Shown: positions 1 to 12,100 of the stretch, one piece after another
How positions within the stretch are numbered: position 1 is the first letter of the stretch
Layout of the letters: the number at the start of each line of letters is the position of its first letter
NCBI GenBank assembly: GCA_037693485.1
Contig: CM075346.1
Span: 17,265,501-17,329,500 of the forward strand
Direction: 5' to 3'
DNA length: 64,000 nucleotides
DNA from: Kitagawia praeruptora
Taxonomy: Eukaryota > Streptophyta > Magnoliopsida > Apiales > Apiaceae
Translations under genes and position numbers: made by a program
Notes under the pieces: model-generated
What the model was told of the DNA's origin: nothing
The model's database searches: none
Seen by the model: only the letters and a program-made list of their open reading frames with translations

Positions 1-3000
1 AAATTTAGCTTTAAGACTCGTTGAAGAAGGACACGAGGGAAACGTTGCAGAGAATTAGAATTATTATCAGATACTAGGCCAATCCTCGACTAACCTTTCC
101 ACTACTCTTTTTCACTCCGAACCCCATCTGTGTTACAATCTCCTCAATCCGCTCGATTAATTTTTTTGGTGAATGACGAGATGTAAATCTGATCTTCCTC
201 TCAGAAACATCCTAGAAGAGAAAAAGAAATGTTTTTTTAGTCTTAGAAATCCTAGTATCGCACTTTGTTGTAAACTAGTAAAATTAGTGGTAGTTATAAC
301 CTCTTTTTCGAAGAAGCCTGAAAGATCCAGGCTTGAGGACATGCTAATTAGTTGAAAAGCATTGATAAGAGTAGGCGAGTCTGGTTCTTTTTCGGCTATG
401 GTTGACTGCACCATTGAAAAAACATCACTTCAGCTTTGGTTAGAACAGAAATCAGACTGATAGTTATTTTTCCTCTAATGAGACTAGAGTATCCAGTTGT
501 GGTTTACCTTGTTTATCGTCAAAGCTTCATCATCTATGCATGTATCTTCTTCATCTTCATCAGGATCTGCCGGAGTATATTTCCGCTTAAACCATTGATC
601 TTCCTTAATTTCAGCCATTGTTATTCGAGTACGAGGATCTGGATCAAGAATTCTTCTTATCAAGTTTCTAGCTCCTGCGGAAAGTCTCTTTGGAAAATGT
701 ACATCCCCCTTGAAAATCTGAAATCCAAAAAGATAAATTTACTTGGAAGTTTCATATCAGTATATGAACTTTTATAAGAGGCTCATGCAAGGTACACATT
801 GTAATACTTTCAGACCTTCTGATATAGTACTGCAAGGTTTCTGTCGTCAAATGGTAGATAGCCTGTGAGAATTACATATAATATAACGCCACATGACCAT
901 GTATCAGATGTGGCACCATCATAACCTCTATTGTGCAGAACTTCTGGAGCAACATAGTTAGGACTACCACATGTTGTATGCAATAACCCGTCGTCCTGAG
1001 CATCAGACAAAAGTAAGCATCCAACGGGAGTAAAATGATGTTACTAATGAAACATGAATGTAAAAGTAAGATTAGATTGCATACTCTAAAATGTTGAGGT
1101 AATGCACCAAGACCAAAATCAGATATCTTTATATTTCCTTCTCCATCAACAAGAACATTCTCTAGCTGCATTACAAGATAATGTTAGAAAAGCTAGCAAG
1201 ACCATAACGTTGGAAGCTGCGAGCCTGTGAAATTCTTTACAAATTCCGGCCTGTGACATTTTTACCTTGAGATCCCTATGAAAGACGCCTTTGTTGTGGC
1301 AGTAGCTAACGCCGTCTACTAATTGTTGAAACATTTTCCTGCCTGCAGCCTCTGAAAGTTTACCTTTGGATGCCTGAAAATCAAGGGAAACCACAAGATA
1401 ATCAGGTAAAATTTGAATAAAGAACACAAGGAAGCAGCCTAAAGTTGAGTCTGAAATGTGTATATAAATAATGCTTACAATTTGCTCAAACAATTCTCCA
1501 CCATCCACATATTCAAGGACCATGTATACCTTGCTTTTGCTTGCGATCACCTGCTCATTCATTACAGATTGAGTAAGATTGTAAAAACAATCTATTCAGC
1601 TAAGAGGGATAATAGCGTAGTGGTTCGCATGCTATTTTAGCATTTTTAGTCTAACTGTTTTATTTGGTGGATAGTTTCAGTAAAACCATTGACTGAAATT
1701 CATATTGAGGGACGGAATCACCAAGAGGACAGAGGCTTGTTATTTTTCTTTGTGCACGGAATTTGGATGCTTGACATTATGGATTTCTCTTTCTTTCGAG
1801 AATATCTGTTTTTTTCCAGGAATGGTTATCTCCAAAATTTATTTAATCATTCGAATCAACCATTTTTACCAAGAGAAAGAGAAGGTGGGTATCCATTATG
1901 CTACCTAAGAAACCCTTGAAAAAATTCAGAATGAAATGTCGTTTACAGCTTTTTTCAAGTAATTTTTGTTCGAGATGCTTAGTTTTCGAAATGCAGAAAT
2001 TAACCATAAGCACTCATAATACTACGGACCATATCCCCTAAATAAACTTTAATTTTGTTTTGTTACCAAAAATTGGGACAAGATTTTGTTTATATTTGCA
2101 ATTTCTATGGTGAATACACATTCACACGTCTGGATGATGGCCCTACTAGAACATGCATCATTCTGGAAATGCCAACATTTTGCTTTGAAATTTATACTCC
2201 CTCTGTCTCATATTGCTTCTCCCGTTTGATATGTCGGGACTGTTCATAACATCACACAAATTACTAATTTACATCTAATCTATAAGACCAAATATAGTCA
2301 TGAGTGATCTCATTGGATTCGTATTTATGAGAACTTTAATACAGTGGAGTTTTTATATTTAAAACTAATACAAAATTAAAGATATTAACGATTAAAAGTG
2401 TGCGTTGGCAAACGTGTCCAAGGGAAATGAGAAAAGTTTTTAGAGACGGAGGGAGTATCTCCTAACCTACATCTACATAGTAAATAAGAGCAATGATTGG
2501 TGAACCAAATATAGTGTGACAAAAAACGTGCTATCAGATTCAGATTATATGTTCTCATCCTAAGAGTTTTATATATGATCAAATAATATCTTTCCATCCG
2601 AAAAATATGCAGAAAAATTACTTTATATCTTTGCAGAAGCATTAGTTTAAAAATTATTCTCCCACCCAACCCATCTTTAAGCAATAGATTTTCAACTCAT
2701 CTCAATGAAAATATCCGCATGCATATGTAATATATAAACTCTGAACAAGAGACCTGAAATACAAAGAGAATTTAGCTATTTTAATTGCCAAAATAAATTA
2801 TGTGAAATTATGTGATCTTTTAAAATAAATAAAATGTAGTTCATGTACTTCATTATGCAAAACTCAGTTAATGGACCAAATCGAAAATGAAAGACAAGTT
2901 CATGTGTCAAATTATGTATTTTGCCTATCTTTGCAGAAGCATTCTTGTAATGGCCAACGGTCTCCACCAAACGTATGTTTTTTACTGTTTAACCAATACA

Positions 3001-6000
3001 AGGTTTCAGAGCCGTTGGATCGCTGATCCAACGCCTCTAATTTAAAAAAAAAAATCGTACCGTACCGCAGACATTTCCGCGGTACGGTGAAATTACCAAA
3101 ATGCCCCCTGTTTGCACATAAAAAATCTACTGTTTACCGTATCGCAGAAAGTTTCTGCGGTACATGAACAGTAGGGGCATTTTGGTAATTTCTCCGTTTG
3201 GCGGAAAGTTTATGCGGTACGATACAAATTTTTTTTAAAATCAGAGCCGTTCTGAAACCTTGTATTGTCTAAACAGTCTGGTGCAACCGGTTGCACCAGA
3301 TCGGACCCCTCTTGTAATGGAGGTTTTGTGGATGCTACACACAGAGGTAAAGGGATAATGATTGATGGGGATCTAGCTGGGCCTGAGGTAATGGAGTTGA
3401 AGAAGTCAGAAGATTCAGTAACAAATCTTAAAGCAATGAATGGAGTTCAACTAGATGCCCACTCCAGTCATAAAAAATTCTTGTTTTCATCTATATTTTC
3501 AGCAGATAAAACAATAGAGTAATATAAGCCTATCTGTTTGATTGAGTTTAAAACAGAAACCCCCATGATAAAGCAATCATATAAACTAAAAAGGACATGT
3601 TTAAGGGTTTGTGTTATCTGTCTAATTACTCCCTCCGTCCCAGCCAGTTCTTTACTTGGCGGCTGGGCACGGAAGTCAAGGATAGTGGATGTAAAGTGAG
3701 TGTAATATTGTTAAAATAAATGAAGTAGTGATTTTATTGTTAAAATAAGTTAAGTAGTGGGTGAAATAGTGTAAAATATTGTTAAAATAAGTGAAGTAGT
3801 GGGTATAATAGTGTTAAAACTTACAATTTTGGGTAATGTAAAGAAATGGTGGAACGGCCCAAAAAGGAAATTGTAAAGAAATGGATGAGACAGAGGGAGT
3901 AATATTCTAGAGGAATTCAAGTGATGTATCTACGATTTCGTTATTTCAAAGTTATGAGTCGAAAAATATTAAGAGCATCAAGAAACAAACCTCGTGTAAC
4001 CGGACCACGTTGGGATGTCTGAGTAGCTTCAATGTGCCAATTTCCCTCTTTATCTGCAGATTCCAAACACGAGGTATAAATTAGTACACCTTGTTTAGTT
4101 GTCCAAGTTTATTTTTAAAAAGCTGTCTCCACTCCTAGGAGAGTTAAGGTAAAGTATGGCCGTGAAAATTCTAGAGCTCAAATTATTAACCGAACATTTG
4201 GAATCCATTTTCGAAACTCCAGTATTGTTCTCAAGTGGTTTCATGTCGCACATATATGTTTGGTTCGTTCAACTCGGGGTGTTCGCGGGTCGGGTTGGCC
4301 GAGTTGATGACGTTTTTGTAATCTGACCCAATTAAATTTGTTTCAAAATTTTTAACCCAACCCATAAAAAATAATTTTATAATCCAACCCTACCCATTAT
4401 ATATCGGTTTGGGTTGGGTGTTCGGTTTGAATGAGTTAAATAATTTTATAAAAAAAATTAAAGTACACAAAGTAAAGCTCATTTTGAGAACTTAAGTAAA
4501 ATTAAATTATGTGTAACCTAGGATTTTATTGTTAATATTTAATTTAATTATTGTTATAATTTTAGTAATGTAAATTACATCGTAAATCATATGCATACAC
4601 GCCATATGTAATTATACATCTATAAATAAAATTATATTAAATTATAAAATAAAAATTATATATTAGATCGGGTTGGGTTAGCCGAAAAAATATAAAACCC
4701 ATACCCAACCCATTTAAATCGGTTTGAAAATTTTCTAACCCAATCAAGTATCGGTTTTTTTTATCGGTTTGAATGGCCGAAAAAAGGATCAGATTGGATC
4801 GATTTGATCGGTTTGGTGAACCCATGAACACCCCTACGTTCAACCACGTTAAATGAAACTATTCATGAAGTGTAGACCATTGTGACATATCGACGGCTGT
4901 CAAACGGATATTTCGGATACGGATACGGGTAATTTTTTTCGGATACGGATAATATCCTAATTTTTTCGAATACGAATACGGATATTTCGGACAGATATTC
5001 GGATATTTCGGATATTTTTTTACAGCAATATATAAATGATGATATATATCATATTTAAAGTTTATTAATATAATATATTAATATATTAATATGATATATG
5101 ATATATTAATACAATATATTAATATAATATATTAATATATCATATGATATATGACATATTAATATATTATATAATATGATATATGATATATAATATATGA
5201 TATATATTATATTATATATTAATATATTAAAATATCATATGATATATAATATAATATAATAATATATTATTATAATATATTAATATATGTCATATAATAT
5301 ATAATATATTAATATATTAATATATTATATTAATATAATATATATTAATATATTAATATAATATATTCATATATGATATATAATATATAATATATTAATA
5401 TAATTTATTAATATAATTTATTAATATAATATATTAATATATTAATATAATATATTAATATATTAATATAATATATTAAAATAATATATTCATATATCAT
5501 ATTTATAACATATAAATCTTTTAAAATGTCTACACTTAAATATATCAAACAAAAATATATTAATTATTGAACAAAGACATATATTAATATATTATAAATT
5601 TTAAATATTATATATAAATATAAATCAGTTATTACATTTTCGGATACGGATATGTCGGATTCGGATACGGATAATATCCTAATTTTTCGGATACGGATAA
5701 TATCCTAATTTATCGGATACGAATTCGGATATTTCGGACGGATATCCGGATATCCGGATTTTTTTGACAGCCCTACTATGTTCTTAAGATGAGAAACTGT
5801 AGAAGTTCTTAACATTGGGCATACCAGAGATGTTTGTTCAAGTACACTAAAGGAAACTATTCGTTCTACTTCTTTTTCTTATTTCCATATTCGACAAAGT
5901 TCATAATAAATCATCAATACGCAGAACATTCTACAAATATTTCAGTCAAACTCCACTGGTCTACTATCAAACTTTCCCATACTATCAAGAATTCCACAAC

Positions 6001-6623
6001 AAATTTACGTACCTTGAGCATCCAAATCAATAATATTTTCCAAAAAATAAAAAACTTTTTTTCGAAAATCAAGCATGATCGATCATAACCAATTACTCCC
6101 TCCGTTTTTTTGAGTTCTTTACATTTGCTTTTTGCACGGAAACCAAGATAGTGGATGTAATATTGTTAAAATAAATGAAGTAGTGGGTGTAATAGTAATT
6201 TTATTGTTAAAATAAGTGAAGTAGTGGGTGTAATAGTGTAAAGGGTTGAAAAGGTGGAATGAAGTAATGGATGTAATAATGTATTTTATTGTTAAAAGTT
6301 ACTATTTTTAGTAATGTAAAGAAATGGAATGGACGGCCCAAAATAGAAAGTGTAAAGAAATGAAATGAACGGAGGGAGTAACAAATACATAGAACCAACT
6401 AAAAACAATGTCAAGATAGTAAAACCTGATCAGTGATCCTCCGATCGACAATCCGGGACTTGTCCATGATCTTGACCGCAAATGAGTGACCGGAATCAAG
6501 ACTCTTAGCATGTTTAACTTTTCCGAAATTTCCTTCTCCAAGAGTCCTTCCTAGTTCATATTTTCCCACTTGCATTCTCTTCTGCTCATCATTCCCCTTC
6601 TCCCTCCTTGCAAATAACACCAT
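1..6623 (-). CDS. CIPK1: CBL-interacting protein kinase, CIPK1-like (5' nine exons; 3' end outside window)
   Basis: Ser/Thr kinase of the SnRK3/CIPK family, which is activated by Ca2+-bound CBL sensors. Exons placed on the minus strand with GT-AG ends, all phase 0: 6623-6426, 4053-3991, 1550-1479, 1373-1266, 1165-1085, 995-816, 717-508, 405-301, 211-95. They total 378 codons. Seen: P-loop GEGNFGKV (residues 29-36), catalytic Lys51, HRDLK (143-147), DFG (163-165), activation segment up to APE (190-192) and the CBL-binding NAF motif (319-321) followed by ISMSSSLDLSGFF. The NAF context and the SERKIRFTS segment after it match CIPK1 better than other CIPKs I recall. The PPI domain has only begun when the window ends; exon 10 may start near base 8. 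The ATG at 6623 fits the family; an ATG at codon 17 is the alternative. Odd: DFGLGAL where the family normally has DFGLSAL. Introns 1 and 2 are swollen by insertions. No stops or frameshifts seen. Confidence 0.93.
2197..2455. mobile_element. Stowaway (Tc1/mariner) MITE in intron 2
   Basis: 259-bp element with Stowaway-type terminal inverted repeats: CTCCCTCTGTCTC at the left and GAGACGGAGGGAG at the right. It is flanked by TA on both sides (2195-2196 and 2456-2457), the TSD expected for mariner-like elements. It lies inside intron 2 of the kinase gene and has no coding capacity. Confidence 0.9.
2984..3277. mobile_element. Foldback MITE with nested inverted repeats, intron 2
   Basis: Terminal inverted repeats of about 35 bp: ACTGTTTAACCAATACAAGG at the left pairs with CCTTGTATTGTCTAAACAGT at the right, with two mismatches. 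Further in, an AAATTACCAAAATGCCCC block pairs with GGGGCATTTTGGTAATTT, and several CCGCGGTAC-like arms repeat, so almost the whole element can fold back on itself. No clear TSD was found, so the superfamily is undetermined. A perfect 24-bp palindrome starts at its last base. Confidence 0.75.
3277..3300. repeat. Perfect 24-bp palindrome
   Basis: The half-site TCTGGTGCAACC is followed directly by its exact reverse complement, with no loop. It abuts the right end of the foldback element in intron 2. The sequence after it (to about 3520) is GC-richer than the rest of the intron and has an 85-codon open frame on the plus strand that I do not recognise; it may be a captured or decayed transposon fragment. 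Confidence 0.85.
3629..3899. mobile_element. Stowaway MITE in intron 2 (second copy)
   Basis: 271-bp element starting CTCCCTCCGTCCC and ending GAGACAGAGGGAG, with TA at both borders (3627-3628 and 3900-3901). Its internal sequence, with reiterated GTAGTGGGTGTAATAGTG-like stretches, matches the element at 6096-6378, so the two belong to one subfamily. It sits about 90 bp from exon 2, close to the splice donor. Confidence 0.9.
4274..4836. mobile_element. hAT-type MITE in intron 1
   Basis: 563-bp element with ends TCGGGGTGTTC and GAACACCCCTA, flanked by a perfect 8-bp TSD CGTTCAAC (4266-4273 and 4837-4844). The 8-bp TSD and the TAGGGGTGTTC-type end are typical of the hAT superfamily. The interior is made of GGGTTGGGTT/AACCCAACCC tracts in inverted arrangement around an AT-rich core. 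Non-coding. Confidence 0.9.
4892..5775. mobile_element. hAT-like non-autonomous element with a long AT-rich core, intron 1
   Basis: The ends are an inverted pair (GGCTGTCAAA near 4895 and TTTTTGACAGCCCTA at 5775), followed inward by reiterated CGGATACGGATA and CGGATATTTCGGAT arms. Bases 5029-5640 are low-complexity AATATATTAATATA with almost no G or C. A matching 8-bp TSD was not found, so the superfamily rests on the GGGCTGTCAAA-type terminus. Located in intron 1 of the kinase gene. Confidence 0.7.
5029..5640. repeat. AT-only low-complexity tract
   Basis: About 600 bases of interleaved ATATAATATATTAATATA repeats with self-complementary character throughout. It forms the core of the hAT-like element in intron 1. 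Such a tract is expected to be prone to length change and to secondary structure. Confidence 0.9.
6096..6378. mobile_element. Stowaway MITE in intron 1
   Basis: 283-bp element starting CTCCCTCCGTTTTTT and ending GAACGGAGGGAG, with TA at 6094-6095 and 6379-6380. It is a relative of the 3629-3899 copy. Its right end lies fewer than 50 bp from the donor of intron 1 (exon 1 ends at 6426), so the splice site is almost directly flanked by a transposon. Confidence 0.9.
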
Positions 6624-6825
6624 GATCGATTTTCTCTGAGTACACCAAGGTGTTACAGTAGTAGGAAGATGCGGGTTGAAGAATTATAAGAAGGTGTGAT
6701 TAAATAATACGCTATCAAGTAGAAGAAGTGGCCCTCTTCAATAAATGATCGTTTATGGACATGCATGTCTGACGAAAATATATGGAGTATGTGGATTACC
6801 TGAAACATAAATTGCCCCACAAATG
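6624..6825 (-). promoter_or_regulatory. Proximal upstream region of the CIPK1-like gene
   Basis: About 200 bases lie between the kinase start codon and the edge of the duplicated upstream block. Weak AT-rich TATA-like stretches occur around 6680-6710, but no convincing core promoter could be fixed. A 5' UTR is expected here. The tandem-duplicated, transposon-rich block begins immediately beyond, so the proximal promoter is short and bordered by repeats. Confidence 0.35.
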
Positions 6826-7032
6826 TGGGAATAAATAATCCACTGTTGTTTTTCACTTGTAACCACAACTTTTAATCTTTCATAATTAGTCGGTTACAGC
6901 ATTTAACTATCCATATTTATTCTAATAGTCAAAGAAAAATGTTAAAATTTTCAAAATTATTTGTCCAGGAATATTTACAGATATTCGACAAAAAATTCTA
7001 TTCCTAAATCAAGATATTTGGTCAACTAGCTA

Positions 7033-7483
7033 TTCTTTTTGTCCCAAATCTTTTGTCTTATTTGACTTTTTTGTAGTCAAATTAATCGAATTTTGACCAA
7101 ATATTAAATTTGAGACAAAAATTTAAATTTTAATCAAATTAAATGAGACAAAAAATTCGAGACGGAAAGTAACATTTTAAAGATTCTACAAAAAATTCAA
7201 TTCCTAAATTAAGAAATTTGGTCAACTAGCTATTCCTTTTGTTCCAAATCTTTTGTCTTATTTGACTTTTTTGTAATCAAATTGATCGAATTTTGACCAT
7301 ACATATATAATATAAATAAAAATTATGATAAAAGTTATGACATTAGATTGTACATTTAATATAGTTTAAAATGTTATTTTCAAATTTTATAAATTATTAA
7401 AGAATAATACTAAAATGTTGATCAAAATTTGGTTAATTTAACCATAAAAAAGTTAAATGAGACAAAAAATTTGAGACGGAGAG
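7033..7483. mobile_element. Two degenerate Stowaway copies created by a local tandem duplication
   Basis: Elements at 7033-7169 and 7233-7483 have TTCTTTTTGTCCC-type starts and GAGACGGA(A/G)AG-type ends bounded by TA. Flanking sequence (AAAAAATTC...TTTGGTCAACTAGC and AACATTTTAAAGATTCTAC) is present twice, so insertion was followed by a local duplication. The first copy has lost its middle. Unit 2 shows the empty site near 20043 (AACTAGCTAACTTT). Confidence 0.8.
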
Positions 7484-7730
7484 TAACATTTTAAAGATTC
7501 TACTTTAGATTATTCAAAACTTAATTATGGTATAGTGTCCGCAAAAATTAACAAATCATATGGTTCTCTCGGATGAAATCTCAGTATCAATACCTCCAAT
7601 TCGAAAGTGGTGGACCAAAGTTTTGTCTTTTTTGGGTGTTATTTGTAGAAACTGTTATTCTTATTGTGATTTTAGTTGAAGTAATTTTCATCAAATATTC
7701 TATATTCATAAAATAAAAAATGCATACGAT

Positions 7731-8150
7731 TTGATTTTTTTTTTTGCTAAATAAATGCGGGAAATGGCCAATACTACCACAAATATCAACACCCACTAAC
7801 TGGAATACCACTTTTTGAAAAAATGGTCAAAAATACCACTCTATTACGCATTTGAGATGGGGGTAATAGGTTTTATATTAGTTACGCATTTTAAAAAGGG
7901 GTAATAGGTGAAACAGTACTTCTATATTACGCATTTGGAGAATGGGTAAATGCTATTACGCATTTTCCAATGGGGTAATAGGAGAAAATTTTGTATTACT
8001 TACCCACACAACAAATGCGTAACATGATTTTTTTGTATTAAGCTTTTGGGAAATGCGTAACTGAAGGGTAATTATGGCCATCATTTTCAAAAACGTTATT
8101 TTCGTACAAAGTGGTCACTGTTGCTGGCATTTATGTCATTCTTTCAATAA
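7731..8150. mobile_element. 420-bp insertion with reiterated TTACGCATTT motifs
   Basis: Present in unit 1, absent from unit 2 at about 20272. It is flanked by 11-bp direct repeats, ATGCATACGAT (7720-7730) and ATGCCTACGAT (8151-8161). A T-tract lies near the left border and the two ends are weakly inverted-repeat-like (AAATGGCCAATACTACCAC versus the complement of GTGGTCACTGTTGCTGGCATTT). The core holds about six copies of TTACGCATTT or its complement. It could be a SINE-like or a Mutator-like non-autonomous element; class undecided. Confidence 0.6.
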
Positions 8151-8537
8151 ATGCCTACGATCTTTCTCGTGTCATATGATATGAAGATAATTTTATACTT
8201 CTAGATACGAGTGTGCTGGTCGTTTCCTTCGAATTAGTCGAGGTGCACAAAAACTGATCCGGACACAGAATTATCAAAAATTTAGTACTTTTTTCTTTCT
8301 TTTAATTAGGAAATAGTTTGTAGAGTGTAGACACTAACATATTTCTCAATTTGGAATTTAGATTCATTTATCCAAAGAAGGTTGATGGGTTAAGTTTGTA
8401 TCCCTTTCTCCATGTCCCCTTCGATGTTTCCTACGTAGTATTTTTTTTTTGTATTAAAAGAGTGTTTTGGCGGAGTCCATTTTAAGGTAAATAATTTTTT
8501 TATTTTTATTTTCCTTAAAATAAGTAAGAGAAAAAGG

Positions 8538-8711
8538 ACCCTGAGATATATCTCAGGGAACTTTTACTAAGATATATGCAAAATATCCTTTAAATCTTGC
8601 TGGGCCCGCAGGGCTAATTAAAAATATTTGAATTTACTAAAATACCCACCCCACTTTTATATATAAAAATTAGATATCTCAGGAAACTTACCTCAGGCTC
8701 CCTACTCTCAC
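8538..8711. mobile_element. Small insertion flanked by imperfect direct repeats
   Basis: A 174-bp stretch between TAAGTAAGAGAAAAAGG (8521-8537) and TAAGTAAAAGAGAAGG (8712-8727). It contains CCCTGAGATATATCTCAGGG near one end and ATATCTCAGG plus CCTCAGG near the other. It looks like a short non-autonomous element, but the empty site is not preserved in unit 2, so this remains tentative. Confidence 0.4.
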
Positions 8712-9110
8712 TAAGTAAAAGAGAAGGAGATACATAAACGAAGGGGGGACAAGGGATCCGAATTCGAATTATTTGAGTCAATAGTTCTTATAATCGTTCT
8801 TCATCTTAATAGACGAATTTGAAGTATGTATATACAACCTGTAATATTACAAAAAATATTGTTCATTTTAAAATAATATCTAAAAATATTATACATGTAA
8901 AAAATATAGTGATTTTATTCATGTATCACATATTTCATGTTCATTTTTCTGAATTAATAAGTAATATATATATATATTATTACATAAATTTCGAATATAA
9001 TATATTGTATATATTATAATCTATATTATCTATACTATACGCGAAATGAGTATAATTTGTAATTAGGTTAATCTCTTATTTTTGGTTATCCTCTCTTTCT
9101 TGGTTATATA

Positions 9111-12100
9111 CACTACAGCAGAAAATGATTCAAGTGACGGTTTTCTGTCGTTGTCTGAGATCCTTACATTCCATTGAGTATCAAAACGCTGTGTGATAGG
9201 ACATCAGACGACGGGTTTTGGTGCTAATTATAGTATAAAAATCAAATACTAAAAACCATTGTTGAATGGAAAAATCAATTTTTGGTAGAACACAGCGCTT
9301 TCTAGGAATTGTTTGATATTATAGAATACCGTTGCCTATTCTAAACGAATCCAAGCAAATTAACAACAGTTTTCTTGTATTGTCTTAATGGGAACAAGCC
9401 ATTGTTGGATGTGTTGTCCAACATCGTCTAATATCAAATACTAAAAACCATTGTTGAATGGAAAAAGAATCCAAGCAGATTAACAACGGTTTTCTTGTAT
9501 TGTCTTAAACGGGAACAAGCCATTGTTGGAGGTAAGTGTTTGTATTGAACAACAAATTTATGCAATTGTTGGAGTTGGAGTTCAATGTTATGGTATTGTG
9601 TATTACAATTTTTACAATGGTTTTTCTTTAATTAAATCGTTGTATGAATGGTTTTGGAACAACAGCTTGTATCACAATTATCCGATTCGCAATTTCCATA
9701 ACTAACCATTCGGAAAATACATACAGTACAATCCAATCCAAAATCAACCATAATGCATAATAAAATTACCACCAATTCACATTACAACCCAAATAAGATT
9801 AAATCCAATACAAAGTTTACCACCATAATAATCCACCATTCGGTTTTGCAGAAACAGGTCAGGTACGCTATCATTCGGTTTTGCCAATTCTTTAAAGCAA
9901 TATGCAGTAAAGTAATTGAGGTCGATAAGTTGGAAAAACTGCAATCGCACTTGGTTGAAACCTTATGTAAGCTAGAAAAATACCTCCCACCTTCCATATT
10001 TGATGTAATGTTCCATCTTTCACTTCATCTTGTGAGAGAAGTTGAGCTTTGTGGTCCAGTCTTCCTTCGATGGATGTATCCTTTTGAGAGATATATGAAG
10101 ACATTCAAGGCATATGTAAGGAATCGGGCTCGTCCAGAAGGTTGCATCGCTGAGGCATATGTTGCATAAGAGGCTATTAATTATTTGGAGAACTTGAAAG
10201 AAGCTACTGTTGGATTGCCCAAAAATACCCGACATGAGAACGAAAAGTGTAGGCCCTTATCTGGTGCAACAATTATAACGCCGAGCAGCAATGACCTGCA
10301 CCTAGCACATTTGTGTCTTCTCCATAATAGTAATGTTGTAAGGCCATATTTTGAGTAAGCAACTATTTTTTTTCTTATGTCTAATTTTCTGCACTTCTTA
10401 TTTTTCTTATATCTTATTTTCCGCATTTCTTATTTTTTTTTGTCTTATTTTTCTTATGTCTTATGACGTGTAGTGAACACATGGTTGATTTAATGAAAAG
10501 ATATCCACATCATAAAAATGATGAAGTGTGGCTAAAGAACAAGGAAAATGAAAACTTCCCTAAATGGTTTCAACAGAAGGTACTGAACTCTACCATGTTA
10601 TTGTACAAATTATAGAAAATATTTTTAGATTATGATGTGTTTTAGGACTGTTACAATGATATTATGAGATTTTCTAGGATTATATGATTTTCTGTGATAG
10701 TTAATGGTTGTAAAACAATGAAATCCTGCTAAAATAATTCTGATATCATTAAGTATTGCCAGGTTGCAGCAGAATTGCTTGTTGAAAATAATCAGTTGAA
10801 TACGGAGTTAGTGTGGATTGCAGCAGGCCCCAACAAATGCATGCCTACATTCAGTGGCTACAGAATCAATGGTGTTACGTATAGCACCAAAGATCGTGAT
10901 GATCAACGTCAAGTTCAGTGCAGCGGTGTCTCCGTAGATGCCGATACAATGGTTGTGCACCAAAAGGATAAAAACATTCAGCATACATCATATACGTATT
11001 ATGGAGTTATTTGCTCTATATGGGAGCTGGACTATAACAAATTTAGGGTCCCTATTTTTCGTTGCAATAGGGTGGATACGAATAAAGGGATAAAGGTAGA
11101 TGACTTGGGATATACATTAGTTAATTTAAATAAGTTAGGCTTTTCAAATGATCCATTTGTCTTAGGAAAGCATGTTAATCAAGTTTGTTATATTATTGAT
11201 CCCCTTGACAAATTTTGGTCAGTGAAGTTGAAATTACCTAGTAAGGCATACCATGAGGATAGTGACGATGAAAAGGTGGGATCGGTTGAAATTGAACTTG
11301 AGAATGAGATGGATGTGACAATGTTTCCCAATGCTGATGAAGAGGAAGAAAGTGCTAGTTACATGCGAGAAGAAGAATGAATTCAACTTCCATGATGTAT
11401 TATTAGTTTGTTTCCCACTGTTTTATTAGTAATTTGTTTGTTTGGCTTGAACAAATTACTTTCTTTAATTTAGTTTGTTGAATGTACATTGGATTTAGTT
11501 GATATGGTTTATCGATAAACCAGTGTTGGTGATTAAGATTGATCTAGCTTGGATGTATTTATTCATGTTCTGTTGGGGAGATGTTGGGGAGATCATGTAT
11601 TGTTCTTTATTTTTTTTAACACATTCTACTTTCAAACAACGGTTTTCAGCAATTGTATTAAGGTTTCTAACAACCCGTTGTATGTCTTAGGCTGTTTTCA
11701 GTTTCCCCTATTTTCTACTTGCCATGTTTTCCCTGTTTTCTAGTACTTGCCCTGTTTTCATTTTTTTCGAAAATATGTTGTATAAGTGACAACGATTTGT
11801 AGGCAATGTTTGAATAAATACAAACAATACATCTGCATTGTCTATATATGTGAAACAACAGTTTAATATTTTAGAAAACAATGGTCTACGGCTATGTGAG
11901 ACAACATGTTTTTAGTTTCGGAAAAACTATTGTGTGATTGTGTTGTCTGACATCAGTTTTTTAACATTAAAACAACATTTTATTTTTTGTGATAAAACAA
12001 TTGTCTATGTATATGTGACACAATGGTTTTTTGAGTTTCAAAAATACCAATTGTATGAGTTTTTCGGACCATACTTTTCCAGTCATCCGTTGTCTATAAA

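Noticed and set aside
3265..3522. 85-codon plus-strand ORF in intron 2 of the kinase gene
   Set aside because: Overlaps the foldback element's terminal repeat and the palindrome, no domain recognised, lies inside an intron; kept only as a note.
10775..11380. 201-codon ORF as an independent host gene
   Set aside because: It is the last exon of the CACTA transposase-associated protein (DUF4216-type), within CACTA borders with a matching TSD.
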